Positions 16,740 through 25,510 are shown, counted from the stretch's first letter. The stretch: DNA of 64,000 nucleotides from Bacillus sp. FJAT-28004 (GCF_001280845.1 NZ_LGHP01000004.1:3261-67260); one strand, 5' to 3'. Notes: generated by a model from the letters alone, not told the origin. Program-made: numbers and translations.

Positions 16740-17045
16740 ATCGAAAATTTCGGCGACCACCTGACGGAAGGCCTCCTGCTGACCGCTTTCCAGGTAATTG
16801 TCCAGCAGCGCCCTCTCTCAGAAGCACATCCTCATCCGATCCGTCCGGCTCGAACAAGGGGCTCTCCTCCGTAATGAGCGTTTCCGAGAAAATACCCGCC
16901 CAGCTTGTTCAGCTGCTTTACAATCATGCTCTCGAAGCGCCTCGGCACCTCCAGCCACGATACCGGCTCGGAAGAAAGCACGAACGAGACGGGAATCCGC
17001 GTCACCTACGGGTTCTCCCGATCATCTAATCGCTCCATTCGTGAA
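16740..17045 (-). pseudogene. AraC-type response regulator fragment
   Basis: On the minus strand, three frames in turn encode pieces that join as one protein: PVSFVLSSEPVSWLEVPRRF, MIVKQLNKLGGYFLGN, SPLFEPDGSDEDVLLRE and ALLDNYLESGQQEAFRQ. The pattern matches the central region of large YesN-like response regulators of Paenibacillus. At least two frameshifts are needed. GC content is clearly higher than in the neighbours. The receiver and HTH parts are missing. Confidence 0.5.
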
Positions 17046-17254
17046 TGCTTAAAACCTATACCTACCATATAAAATTCCACTTATTTCCGCGATATCCTGC
17101 GCTTTCGCTTAATGAAAACGGCAGCTGATTTTCTGGTCAGCTGCCGTTTGTCGCATTCTCCAATTGGAGCGTGAATTGGCTGATCCGAAAGTGAACCAGA
17201 GCTACTTCAATATGCAGTATGATGACCTGAGTTTCCCGAACGGGAATAACGCTG

Positions 17255-17388
17255 TCAATGACGTTTATCGGGAATGAGATCAAGTTCTTGTCATTGAAAT
17301 TTGACAAGAACTTTATCCCATAACGCAAAAAGCCGCGATCTACGCGGCCATTACTGAGATAATGTTCTTGTCACCCGACAGTATTTGG
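17255..17388. mobile_element. transposon-end-like repeat, copy 4
   Basis: Inverted repeats GAGATCAAGTTCTTGTCA and TGACAAGAACTTTATCCC, the hairpin GCCGCGATCTACGCGGC, then a third copy ending GTTCTTGTCACCCGACA. It carries the same TGTCGGGTGACAAG terminus as copies 2 and 7. Confidence 0.45.
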
Positions 17389-17529
17389 TGTCATACACTG
17401 TATAGCTCCATTTTCGAGGATAAAATAATAAGTCATTCCCTTCCCGTGCTGAATTGAAAAAAGAAGCCATGACATTAGCGTCTACACTTAATTTGGGCCA
17501 TTTCGTTCTTACTGTGCCAAAGTACTTTT

Positions 17530-17624
17530 GCCATAACTATGAAAACAGCGCTAGTCGTGGACGAGAAAATAAATTCCTAGACTACCACTGTTTTATTGAG
17601 CTAACGTTTCCCGTTTGTTGAATG
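17530..17624 (-). repeat. attC-like site, type B hairpin
   Basis: AACAGCG...GACGAGAAAATAAATTCCT is followed by TTTTATTGAGCTAACG, then TTCCCGTTTGTTG. Shares its core with the sites at 5766 and 62945. Confidence 0.5.
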
Positions 17625-17750
17625 GCATTACTGAGCCTACGATGATAAATAATGATGCTCACTCAACACGGTAAAGTATAAGAGCCAGCGAGATTGGTTT
17701 TTCAGTTACAAAAATAAGTTTATCTTGCCTCAGTCTAAACATTTTACTAA

Positions 17751-18209
17751 CTATATCCACGTTTGAAACGATTTATTGACCATCTTTACATTATTCATTT
17801 TTGCCCAACTCTTTAAATCCGAGATACCTCTATCTTCATCCTTTGAATACCTAAATGCCATATCCGCTGGGACGATTTTCCTCCTGTAAGGTAATATCCC
17901 GATAACAGGTTTAAAGTACCCTCTGGTCATAATCACTTTAATATCCCTCGAATTAATTATATTTCCATTTAATATGATTTGCTCACTGGATAGGCATAAC
18001 TCCGTTTGTTTCTTGAAAAATGATCTGTACAATGCGAGTAACAGTACAACTAAACATAGAACAACCGCTGTTAACGAAGCGTAGAATACACCTCTCTGAT
18101 CCCATGATCTCAATACAAGAATAGATTGACTCAATATAATAGCAATCATGCCTATAATGGTACTAATCCTTGATGGACTCTTAACGGGATGCTTTATTTC
18201 CCTCAACAT
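17751..18209 (-). CDS. two-pass membrane protein with C-terminal cytosolic domain
   Basis: 152 residues. Two hydrophobic segments (about 17-33 and 42-62) are followed by a soluble domain with beta-like pattern (LCLSSEQIILNG...IKVIMTRGYFKPVIGI), reminiscent of PH-like domains of Bacillales membrane proteins. The ATG at 18209 follows AAGGGGGG. Single cassette gene; family not certain. Confidence 0.65.
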   Translation of the reverse strand: MLREIKHPVKSPSRISTIIGMIAIILSQSILVLRSWDQRGVFYASLTAVVLCLVVLLLALYRSFFKKQTELCLSSEQIILNGNIINSRDIKVIMTRGYFKPVIGILPYRRKIVPADMAFRYSKDEDRGISDLKSWAKMNNVKMVNKSFQTWI

Positions 18210-18253
18210 TGTCCCCCCTTATTCAAATCCCTTACCTTAACATACCATATATT

Positions 18254-18340
18254 GGAACTATCCTGCCCGTTAGCTTAACGAAGATAGGAGCAACTGCCGC
18301 AGCAAACTGTTCCTTATTTGTTGAACTATCGTTAACTTGA
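18254..18340 (-). repeat. attC-like site, right arm truncated
   Basis: Left arm AACTATCCTGCCCGTTAGC, hairpin AGGAGCAACTGCC...AACTGTTCCT, then AACTATCGTTAACTTGA, lacking CCCGTTAG. Confidence 0.65.
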
Positions 18341-18370
18341 TTGATTTTGTTGGTCTAAGAAGGCATTTAG

Positions 18371-18673
18371 TTATTCCAGAAGCAAATACGTATTTTCTAA
18401 TTCCATCACTTCCTTTAGAGACTTACCTAAAGCATAATGATTTGGACTGTCCTTTTTCATAACACAAATGAAATTTCCAGCTTTTCCTTGCGAGAGATTA
18501 GTTAATTGGAAATAGTCTTTGTTTTCATAGATATTCGACACCAGATAGTCGTAATAATCAAGAGACTTATCCTTCACGTTAAATCCCACATTATATAACC
18601 TTACTTTTGTCCCTACCCAAATCTTCCCGTCGTCTTCAAAATTTATTAATGGAATCCAGCAATCAGTTTCCAA
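18371..18673 (-). CDS. hypothetical protein
   Basis: About 100 residues, soluble. Start taken at the TTG at 18673, 7 nt after GAGGAG; the in-frame GTG at 18688 overlaps that signal. Motifs include WIPLINFEDDGKIWVGTKV and LGKSLKEVMELENTYLLLE. Size, acidity and isolation are like polymorphic-toxin immunity proteins, but no family can be assigned. Confidence 0.6.
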   Translation of the reverse strand: METDCWIPLINFEDDGKIWVGTKVRLYNVGFNVKDKSLDYYDYLVSNIYENKDYFQLTNLSQGKAGNFICVMKKDSPNHYALGKSLKEVMELENTYLLLE

Positions 18674-18735
18674 ATAAGCTCTCCTCACTTCGCATTACAT
18701 TTGTTTGAAAATGGAGTATTCATGGTTAATCCTCA

Positions 18736-18765
18736 ACTATCCTGCCCGTTAGATTAATAAAACCA
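18736..18765 (-). repeat. attC-like half site (left arm)
   Basis: AACTATCCTGCCCGTTAGA followed by the start of a GGAGCAGCTGCC hairpin that is not completed. The stretch to 19130 has only a short open remnant near 18860-18990 on the minus strand and no gene I can support. Confidence 0.5.
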
Positions 18766-19130
18766 AGGAGCAGCTGCCGTGGCTGAACTGCAACCCGATA
18801 GATAGACACTTTAGAAAAAGTGATCATCTTTCGGGTTTTGTCTAGTCAGGGTAATGATCAAAACCTCAATTTATGATTCTGTTCACCGCATAGAGCTATC
18901 GACACCAGTGCACCTATACCCTCCTGTTCAAATTCGAGAGATACCTCATTATGTTGTAAATAATCCTTAGTTGTATTATCACGCATATTTTTAAGTATTT
19001 GTTTAAAAAATGCTTTGAAAAACGTTCATACTCGACCTAAGCAGGGGGGAAATCCTGATCAAAGGTCTATTTTATGACAAAGCAACTTCCAGTATAGTTC
19101 GTATGTACGATAATACTAGGAGGTTTTAGC

Positions 19131-20051
19131 ATGACAGAAGCCGTTTTGCAGCTTCGCAACGTGACCAAATCGATTGGCGGACGTAAGATCGTCGACAATC
19201 TTAGTTTCGATATACCCGCAGGCGAAGTATTCGGATTTCTCGGACCGAACGGTGCCGGCAAGACGACAACAATACGAATGATTGTTGGCTTGATATCGAT
19301 GTCGAAGGGCGAGGCCCTAATTAAAGGCGTATCCGTCCGCGAGCACTTCGAGCTTGCCATGACGCATGTAGGAGCGATCGTTGAAAATCCGGAAATGTAT
19401 AAATTTTTGACCGGTTATCAAAACCTTGTTCATTTTGCCCGTCGGCATAAAGGCATTACGAAGGAACGGATCAATGAGGTCGTTAAGCTTCTCGGACTTC
19501 AGAACCGTATTCACGAGAAGGTTAAGCGTTACTCTCTCGGCATGAGGCAGCGGCTTGGCGTGGCCCAAGCGATTCTGCATCGTCCATCGTTGCTCATCCT
19601 TGATGAGCCGACAAACGGGCTCGACCCTGCGGGCATTCGAGAACTGCGCGATTATTTGCGCAAGCTGACGAGAGAAGAAGGCATCTCCGTCATCGTCTCT
19701 TCCCATCTTCTATCCGAAATGGAGCTTATGTGCGACCGGGTTGCGATAATACAAGCCGGCAAGCTCATCGATATTCGCTCGCTGCAGGAAACTCGCGATT
19801 CGATACAGTCAAAGATCGTTATCGAAGTCGGCGATTTACTTGCCGCTCAGCAGCTGCTATCCGCTATCTTCGATGCAACCCGCATTACGGTGAAAGGCAA
19901 TCAGCTCGAAATTGCGGCTGACAAAGCTGCCATCCCCGATATTACAAGGCTGCTTGTAAGCTCGGAGATTGACGTGCTCGGCATTCAAGCGGCGCAGAAG
20001 TCGCTTGAAGAACAGTTCTTGGAAATTACTGGAGGTGAGATGGTTGTCTAG
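19131..20051 (+). CDS. BcrA-type ABC transporter ATP-binding protein
   Basis: A 306-residue ATPase of an ABC-2 exporter. Walker A GPNGAGKT (38-45), signature YSLGMRQ (134-140), Walker B LLILDEPTNGLDP (154-166) and a switch His in SSHLL are all present. It closely resembles bacitracin-exporter BcrA-like subunits. AGGAGG precedes the ATG at 19131. The stop overlaps the start of the permease gene by 8 nt, so the two are translationally coupled. Substrate unknown; peptide antibiotic export is a family-based guess. Confidence 0.9.
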   Translation: MTEAVLQLRNVTKSIGGRKIVDNLSFDIPAGEVFGFLGPNGAGKTTTIRMIVGLISMSKGEALIKGVSVREHFELAMTHVGAIVENPEMYKFLTGYQNLVHFARRHKGITKERINEVVKLLGLQNRIHEKVKRYSLGMRQRLGVAQAILHRPSLLILDEPTNGLDPAGIRELRDYLRKLTREEGISVIVSSHLLSEMELMCDRVAIIQAGKLIDIRSLQETRDSIQSKIVIEVGDLLAAQQLLSAIFDATRITVKGNQLEIAADKAAIPDITRLLVSSEIDVLGIQAAQKSLEEQFLEITGGEMVV

Positions 20052-21000
20052 TCTGTCTAATCTAATTCGAAACGAAAATATGAAAATATATCGTCGTCCT
20101 CGTACATGGCTTATGATCGCCTTCCTCGTTTTAACAATCGCATTGATGAGCGGCATCATGAAGTGGGAATCAAGCCAAAATAATACGATCGACTGGCAAA
20201 ACAACCTGACCGAACGGAATAGCAACATGCAGCAGGAACTTCAAGAAAACAAAGAACTCTCGGAAGAGGACAAAACATACTTCGCTAACGAAATCAAGCT
20301 CAATGAATATTATTTGGAACAAAATATAAATCCTAACGAATTGTCATTGTGGAATTATGTAGATACATCATCATACTTAATTATTTTAGCGACGATTCTA
20401 ACCGTCATTATCGCTGCCGATATGATTGCGGCCGAATTCACATGGGGCACGATCAAGCTGCTGCTTGTCGGTCCGGCTTCGCGCACGAAGATTATGATCA
20501 GCAAATACATCGCCACGCTTGGGTTCGCGCTTCTGCTGCTCATATTGACTTTTGCGTCTGCTTACGCGGCCGGAGGTATTCTCGAAGGCTTCGAAGGAAC
20601 AAGCCAAGCGAAAATATCGATTACCGATGGCGGCGTTATCCAAGAAAGTTCCTATTTCTTGAATTCGTTGGAGAAATACGGTTTCTCGATCGTATCAATG
20701 CTCATGTACGTAACGATGGCTTTCATGATTTCGTCCGCGTTTCGCAGCTCTTCGATGGCCATAGCCTTCTCGCTTCTGTTCATGCTGGTCGGCAATACGT
20801 TATCGGCGCTTCTCAGCGGCTATAGCTGGGTCAAGTATTTGCTCTTCTCCAACATCGACCTGACGCAATACATGCAAGGCGCGTCGCCGCTAAGACCGGA
20901 AATGACGTTGACGTTCTCGATTATGATACTTGTCGCCTACTACATCGTATTCCAATTCTTAGCTTGGCTACTGTTTACGAGACGCGACGTCGCCGCTTAA
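20044..21000 (+). CDS. ABC-2 type permease (BcrB-like)
   Basis: A 318-residue membrane subunit. One segment near the N-terminus is followed by an extracytoplasmic loop (about 50-100) and five more hydrophobic segments, with the ABC-2 pattern FTWGTIKLLLVGPASRT typical of gliding/antibiotic exporters. Start is the TTG at 20044, preceded by GGAGGTGAGATGG within the end of the ATPase gene. The open frame reaches back to 19969 but that part overlaps the ATPase. Forms an exporter with the upstream ATPase. Confidence 0.85.
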   Translation: MSSLSNLIRNENMKIYRRPRTWLMIAFLVLTIALMSGIMKWESSQNNTIDWQNNLTERNSNMQQELQENKELSEEDKTYFANEIKLNEYYLEQNINPNELSLWNYVDTSSYLIILATILTVIIAADMIAAEFTWGTIKLLLVGPASRTKIMISKYIATLGFALLLLILTFASAYAAGGILEGFEGTSQAKISITDGGVIQESSYFLNSLEKYGFSIVSMLMYVTMAFMISSAFRSSSMAIAFSLLFMLVGNTLSALLSGYSWVKYLLFSNIDLTQYMQGASPLRPEMTLTFSIMILVAYYIVFQFLAWLLFTRRDVAA

Positions 21001-21016
21001 GGGCAATTCCAATACT

Positions 21017-21069
21017 AAGAACCTCGGGCACTGCTTGCAAGAAGCTGTGTCGAGGTTCTTCTGTTTTAA
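21017..21069 (+). terminator. rho-independent terminator of the ABC operon
   Basis: Inverted repeat AAGAACCTCG / CGAGGTTCTT with a 24-nt loop, followed by CTGTTTTAATT. Confidence 0.75.
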
Positions 21070-21101
21070 TTCAACTAACGTTACCCGTTAGCTTAACGCC
21101 A
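21069..21101 (-). repeat. attC-like half site (right arm)
   Basis: TTCAACTAACGTTACCCGTTAGC lies 25 nt from the stop of the small minus-strand gene at 21126. Confidence 0.5.
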
Positions 21102-21125
21102 GGATTTGTAAGTCCTCTTTTCCCA

Positions 21126-21242
21126 TTAACCTATTTGATTGTAACTTTCGCCTAGATTTTTAGCAAAATTATGCAATGTAATACCACCGATAATTGCCGC
21201 GAAAACAATAATACCAACAAAAAGTAAAATTCGTTTTTTCAT
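21126..21242 (-). CDS. 38-residue single-pass membrane peptide
   Basis: ORF MKKRILLFVGIIVFAAIIGG followed by a short polar tail ending YNQIG. It has a basic N-terminus, one hydrophobic helix and a GAGGTGAG sequence about 12 nt before the ATG. It is bounded by a right arm at 21069-21101 and a left arm at 21313-21340, as the other cassettes are. Function unknown. Confidence 0.55.
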   Translation of the reverse strand: MKKRILLFVGIIVFAAIIGGITLHNFAKNLGESYNQIG

Positions 21243-21312
21243 TCTATTATTAGCTCACCTCGTTTATGAATCCTGAATATGTAATAATTTAGACGCTATC
21301 TGCGATAAAAGG

Positions 21313-21342
21313 TTACGCTAACCTGCCCGTTAGCATAATGAA
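21313..21342 (-). repeat. attC-like half site (left arm)
   Basis: ACGCTAACCTGCCCGTTAGC. The right arm is missing; a transposon-end-like repeat begins 15 nt downstream. Confidence 0.55.
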
Positions 21343-21355
21343 GTTCTGTAACCGG

Positions 21356-21440
21356 CAATCGGTATGCATTCTTGATCCCATTAGTGACAAGAACTTGATC
21401 CCATTCCCTACACTGTATCAAATTCCTGTATACAGTGATA
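21356..21440. mobile_element. transposon-end-like repeat, copy 5 (partial)
   Basis: AATCGGTATGCATTCTTGATC and TGACAAGAACTTGATCCCA in opposite orientations, followed by a TATACAGTG inverted pair. Partial relative of copies 1-4. Confidence 0.35.
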
Positions 21441-21635
21441 TAATTTACCATGTTAAGATTGTTAGTCTCTCGTACTGCCGTTAAACCAATTCACGAAATT
21501 AAAATCGCTGACCCCGGACTTAATTGCTTGTGACCCGTCTCGCAACTCGTGTGGCCAGTTGCAAAATATATTCTCGTATGTATTAGGTTTGGTGGAATTA
21601 TTACTATAAACATTTCAGGAAAGGCCGTGAATGAA

Positions 21636-22553
21636 GTGGCCATACATACGTTTCAACCGCAGCTGTATTACAACAATTTTGGATCTTATGAACCGGCACT
21701 AGTTATAAACGACGGCGACACGATTATAACCTCTACCATCGATGCAGGAGGATGGAATCACATAGGAGAAAGAGTTGCCCCCGGAGGAAATCCGATGACG
21801 GGTCCCTTCTACGTGGAAGGCTCGCAACCCGGTGATGTGTTGGAGGTAAAGCTGGAATCAATGACTCCAAACCGGAACTGGGGATGGACATACAATGTGC
21901 TTGCGCCTAACGTAGTCAATCCGCTGACGGCTAGAACATTGCCTGCTCCGGAATTAACCCGCTGGCAGGTGGACGCAGCGCAGGGTATAGCGCGGTTAGA
22001 GAAGCCGACACCCGGTTTAGAATACCTGAACCTGCCGGTCCGTCCGTTTCTCGGCTGTTTTGGCGTAGCCCCTTCCCAAGGTCAGGCCATATCAACGGCG
22101 ACAAGCGGCAATTACGGCGGTAATATGGACTACAAAGCGTTAGTTGCCGGTGTCTCTACCTATTTTCCAGTGTTTACGGAAGGCGCGCTTTTTTATCTTG
22201 GCGATGGACATGCGACACAGGGATGCGGCGAAATCGTCGGCACTGGCATAGAAATATCGTTAGACGTCCGTTTTTCCGTCCGGGTGCATAAGGGCAAGAC
22301 GATAAAATGGCCGAGGGTGGAGTCCGACACTCACTTGACTTGCATCGGCAACGTCAGACCGCTCGAACAAGCACTTCAGTACGCAACCACAGAAATGCTC
22401 TCCTTGCTAGTCGAAGACTATGGGCTCTCGGTAAATGAAGCAAGCCTGCTTCTCGGCCAAGTCGTTGAATATGAGGTGGCCAACGTGTTCAATCCCGCTT
22501 ACAGTATCGCCTGTAAAATTTCAAAAGCATATTTACCTGTTCGCAAATCCTAG
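21636..22553 (+). CDS. acetamidase/formamidase family protein
   Basis: About 305 residues of the FmdA/AmdA fold, which hydrolyses formamide or short amides to ammonia and the acid. Motifs: GGWNHIGE, VEGSQPGDVLEV and LGDGHATQGCGEIVG. In the last, a Cys takes the place of the usual Asp in GDGE, which could affect metal binding. No ATG is available; GTG codons at 21627 and 21636 follow AGGAAAGG and the second is chosen. The frame is open back to 21549. Plus strand, ordinary GC content, not obviously a cassette. Confidence 0.75.
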   Translation: MAIHTFQPQLYYNNFGSYEPALVINDGDTIITSTIDAGGWNHIGERVAPGGNPMTGPFYVEGSQPGDVLEVKLESMTPNRNWGWTYNVLAPNVVNPLTARTLPAPELTRWQVDAAQGIARLEKPTPGLEYLNLPVRPFLGCFGVAPSQGQAISTATSGNYGGNMDYKALVAGVSTYFPVFTEGALFYLGDGHATQGCGEIVGTGIEISLDVRFSVRVHKGKTIKWPRVESDTHLTCIGNVRPLEQALQYATTEMLSLLVEDYGLSVNEASLLLGQVVEYEVANVFNPAYSIACKISKAYLPVRKS

Positions 22554-22715
22554 CTCGCTCAATCGATTAAGAGGTGGCGGAAAGCCCCCTTCTTCTCATA
22601 CCACCATATATGCGGGTCCACTTACGACGGTTCCAGATTGTCACCCCACTCGGTCGGGAATGGGACAATGTTCTTGACTCGCGACAGACGTCCTTGTCTT
22701 TCAGAATTGCTATCC

Positions 22716-22793
22716 CGCAAATTGAGAAAACGGCAACCTTTAAGAAGGCCGCCGTTTCATCGTGTTTATGAACTATCGTTCCCCGTTAGTTGA
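22716..22793 (-). repeat. attC-like site, first of a tandem pair
   Basis: ATTGAGAAAACGGCAACC...GGCCGCCGTTT hairpin, then right arm AACTATCGTTCCCCGTTAG. That arm also serves as left arm of the next site. Confidence 0.6.
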
Positions 22794-22855
22794 GCGAAGG
22801 GCTACCAAGTGGCAGCCCTCTCGATGTTGAACTATCGTTCTCCGTTAGCGTAATA
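22770..22855 (-). repeat. attC-like site, second of a tandem pair
   Basis: CGTTAGTTGAGCGAAGGGCT, hairpin GGGCTACCAAGTGGCAGCCC, right arm AACTATCGTTCTCCGTTAG. It shares an arm with the preceding site, with no gene between. Confidence 0.7.
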
Positions 22856-22868
22856 ACTATATCAGAAA

Positions 22869-23153
22869 TTAACTTGTCGTTTTGTTACCTTTTAACTTTA
22901 TAAAGGATTTCCAAAAAAAAATAGTAATGGCTATTAACATAGAAATCATACTCGTAACAAAGAAGCCGTCTGCATATGTTGGAATCCTATCTGCTGGAAC
23001 TCGAGAATTTATTTCTAAGCCTAGAAAATAAATTCCTATTCCATCACCATCAACTTTTGTTCCCAGAGACCGTAAATCTAATCCTTTATTGAACATTAAA
23101 ACAGTAATGAAAGCTAGACAAATAAAAACAATCCAACGACTGATTGCATTCAT
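22869..23153 (-). CDS. small two-pass membrane protein
   Basis: 94 residues with hydrophobic segments at about 6-24 and 65-84 and an external loop between them (SLGTKVDGDGIGIYFLGLE). AGGGAGGG precedes the ATG at 23153. The stop lies 14 nt from the tandem sites. Unknown family. Confidence 0.65.
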   Translation of the reverse strand: MNAISRWIVFICLAFITVLMFNKGLDLRSLGTKVDGDGIGIYFLGLEINSRVPADRIPTYADGFFVTSMISMLIAITIFFWKSFIKLKGNKTTS

Positions 23154-23208
23154 TTTAATCCCTCCCTCATTTAATTTTATAACTATGTCTTTCTCAAATT
23201 CCTTTTTA

Positions 23209-23240
23209 TTCTAATAAAACTAAACTGCATGTTATCTCAA
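23209..23240 (-). repeat. attC-like half site (left arm), degenerate
   Basis: ACTAAACTGCATGTTATCTC matches the left arm with two changes. Confidence 0.4.
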
Positions 23241-23254
23241 CGCCCAGCGGTTGC

Positions 23255-23497
23255 CTAAAGTGGGAACATAATATAACGGTCACAAACCCATTCTGAAACT
23301 AAATATGCCGTTAGTATAGAAGCCAAAATAACTAATATATCTGTATGATTAAGTTTCTTGGATATAAAAGCAGTTAAAAAAGTAATTACAACTATACATA
23401 CCAGAGTTTTAATGAGCGAGAAGTGTCTCATGTACATAAATATCATAAATAAGCATGCTAAGACGAATACAAGAAAAAATAATATAGTTTTTCTCAT
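23255..23497 (-). CDS. small membrane protein
   Basis: 80 residues, almost entirely hydrophobic with three predicted segments. Start MRKTILFFLVF at 23497; the ATG at 23509 is an alternative and neither has a strong Shine-Dalgarno sequence. The arrangement between two site arms supports a real cassette gene. Unknown function. Confidence 0.55.
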   Translation of the reverse strand: MRKTILFFLVFVLACLFMIFMYMRHFSLIKTLVCIVVITFLTAFISKKLNHTDILVILASILTAYLVSEWVCDRYIMFPL

Positions 23498-23693
23498 ACG
23501 TAACACCATATCACAGAATTAATCCCCCGCCTCTTTTACATTTATAAATACTCCATAAAAATGCTTTAACAATCATCATTGAATCAAATACATTTTTTGC
23601 TGCCCAATTAACATTATTGTAAAAGCAGTGTTTCTAAATATTTACATACATAATTAAGACGCATATCAGTGGGAGTAAGTTTCAAAACATCTT

Positions 23694-23789
23694 AAACTAT
23701 CCTGCTCGTTAGCTTAATAAAGAAAAAGAGCAGCTGCCGTAGCAAACTGCTTCTTGATTGTTCAACAATAGTGTCCCGTTAGCATAGCG
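23694..23789 (-). repeat. attC-like site, complete
   Basis: Left arm AACTATCCTGCTCGTTAGC, hairpin GAGCAGCTGCCG...CAAACTGCTTC, right arm AACAATAGTGTCCCGTTAG. Confidence 0.7.
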
Positions 23790-23868
23790 GTTATTTATGA
23801 TACGGTTCACCGCGTTATCTGTAACGGCAAGTTTTAGGGCTACCCTTTAGGGATGGCCAGTCTTATCA

Positions 23869-23995
23869 TTCAGTCTTTTTTCTTAACAGGTATCCACATC
23901 TCGCTTTTATAGGCATGCGATGTTACATCCTTACTCTCATTTCGTAAGATTTCGGATCCTTGGTATTCCGCCGGATTCATACCGCTTGGACAACA
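23869..23995 (-). pseudogene. GyrI-like effector-binding domain, C-terminal remnant
   Basis: The minus-strand frame reads GMNPAEYQGSEILRNESKD then SEMWIPVKKKD and stops. The ending WIPVKKK is typical of GyrI-like domains at the end of AraC-type or standalone effector-binding proteins. No start or upstream domain. Only the 3' end is left. Confidence 0.4.
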
Positions 23996-24028
23996 ACGAT
24001 CCCGCCAAAAAAAAGCCGCTGGCAGCGG

Positions 24029-24373
24029 CTATCCCTTCTTATGATACTTCTTGCCCCACTCGCCCATACTCTCCAGTATGGGAATAAAGCTATGTCCAGC
24101 ACTCGTCAGGGAATATTCCACTTTCGGCGGAACCTCCTGATAAACTTTTCGATGCACCATTTGGTCCCTTTCCAGCTCCCTCAGTTGACTGGTCAGGATG
24201 CCTTTTGAAATTCCCGGCACTAGCCGCTGCAGCTCACCGAATCGCCTGGTCTCTCTTAAATGCCACAGAATAATGATCTTCCATTTACCGGCGATGATGT
24301 TTTGCGTATCCGTTACTGGGCAAACCTCAATTTGTTCGACGGGAATTTCACCCTGAAATGACGATCTTGCCAC
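24029..24373 (-). CDS. HxlR-family transcriptional regulator
   Basis: A 114-residue winged-helix regulator. A Cys near the N-terminus ([18 protein letters not shown]) and the recognition helix [14 protein letters not shown] are characteristic of HxlR/YodB proteins, some of which sense redox or electrophiles through that Cys. The start is a GTG at 24373 after GAGAGGG. It is divergent from the NAD(P)-binding protein gene at 24513, which it probably regulates. Confidence 0.88.
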   Translation of the reverse strand: MARSSFQGEIPVEQIEVCPVTDTQNIIAGKWKIIILWHLRETRRFGELQRLVPGISKGILTSQLRELERDQMVHRKVYQEVPPKVEYSLTSAGHSFIPILESMGEWGKKYHKKG

Positions 24374-24451
24374 ATCTAGCCCTCTCCCTTCCTGATGGTC
24401 ATATTTATAAGACTATATCACAAAATAATGACTACTACCAAAAGTAGAACC

Positions 24452-24472
24452 CATACTTTAGTATAGTATATG
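24452..24472. promoter_or_regulatory. candidate operator in the HxlR divergent promoter
   Basis: The near-palindromic AT-rich stretch CATACTTTAGTATAGTATATG lies between the divergent starts, where HxlR-type regulators normally bind. Position and partial dyad symmetry are the only evidence. Confidence 0.3.
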
Positions 24473-24512
24473 ACTTTAATCAATATCAATCACTACAATG
24501 GAGGAATAGACA

Positions 24513-25154
24513 ATGAACATCGGAATTATTGGCGCAAACGGGAAAACCGGAAATCTTATAATGGAGGAAGCTTTGAACAGAGGACATACCGTCACCGCAT
24601 TAGTGAGAAATGCCTCAAAAATTACTAAACCCAACGTCCGGGTGATTGAAAAGGATGTTTTTACTCTTACGGCATCCGATCTTAAAGACCTTGACGTTGT
24701 GGTAAGCACCTATGCAGCACCGTTTGGGGAAGAACATCTGTACATTGAATCGGGGAAAGTCTTGATTCAGGCACTTGCAGAAGCCCCCAATACAAAGTTG
24801 ATCGTTGTGGGAGGCGCCGGTAGCCTCTTTGTTGATGAAGAAAGTACAACAAAACTGATGGACACGCCTGATTTCCCAGCTGCCATTATTCCAACGGCCG
24901 TCAATGCGGCTAAGCAGCTTGAGGAATTGCAAAATACCCACACAATCACATGGACTTATCTCAGTCCGGCTGCTTATTTTGACCCGAAAGGAAAAAGAAC
25001 GGGTTCTTACAAAACGGGAAAAGATCATCTTGTCTCAAACAGCAGCGGTCAAAGCTACATCAGCTACGCAGACCTTGCCATTGCGGTGATAGATGAAATC
25101 GAACAGCCGCGGCATATCAATGAACGCTTTACCCTTGCCGGGGAAGCCGAGTAA
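24513..25154 (+). CDS. NAD(P)-binding oxidoreductase, YwnB/NmrA-like
   Basis: A 213-residue atypical short-chain dehydrogenase. The dinucleotide-binding motif GIIGANGKTGNLI is at residues 4-16 and LIVVGGAGSLF lies near residue 95. The lack of a YxxxK pair is usual in this SDR_a5-like family. GGAGG precedes the ATG at 24513. It is often found next to HxlR regulators and induced by electrophiles, but the substrate is unknown. Confidence 0.85.
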   Translation: MNIGIIGANGKTGNLIMEEALNRGHTVTALVRNASKITKPNVRVIEKDVFTLTASDLKDLDVVVSTYAAPFGEEHLYIESGKVLIQALAEAPNTKLIVVGGAGSLFVDEESTTKLMDTPDFPAAIIPTAVNAAKQLEELQNTHTITWTYLSPAAYFDPKGKRTGSYKTGKDHLVSNSSGQSYISYADLAIAVIDEIEQPRHINERFTLAGEAE

Positions 25155-25261
25155 AGGAAGCCAGGCTGGCATTGCATGGAAATGTCAGCCTAACAACAAG
25201 TGCTAAGATAGGGGTAGTCCATGTATTTTTTTAAAAATATGAATTAGGTTGGAAGAGGAGA

Positions 25262-25350
25262 ATCCTTATTCAAACAGTCATTATTACGGGAGTAAATTCA
25301 GGGTTGGGCTTTGAATGCGCAAAGAACATTCTGCATAAACGTAATTTCAG
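25262..25350 (+). pseudogene. short-chain dehydrogenase, N-terminal fragment
   Basis: The frame reads QTVIITGVNSGLGFECAKN, the TGxxxGxG NAD(P)-binding loop of classical SDRs, then degenerates after about 30 residues. Only the 5' end of the gene remains before the site at 25511. Confidence 0.5.
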
Positions 25351-25510
25351 AGCGTTTTAATTTATCGGTCTATGATCGATTCTTAACTTGCCGCCCGTCT
25401 CAAAATTCAACAACCACGTCGCTATTGCTCCGGACAGACGATCAGATGGAAGGCTTTGCAGCCCAAAAAACTTGTCCCTACTTATGGTACGGTTCACCGC
25501 GTTTGATCTT

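Noticed and set aside
22435-22677. 80-residue plus-strand ORF at the end of the amidase gene
   Set aside because: Out-of-frame with the amidase over its first third, no ribosome-binding site.
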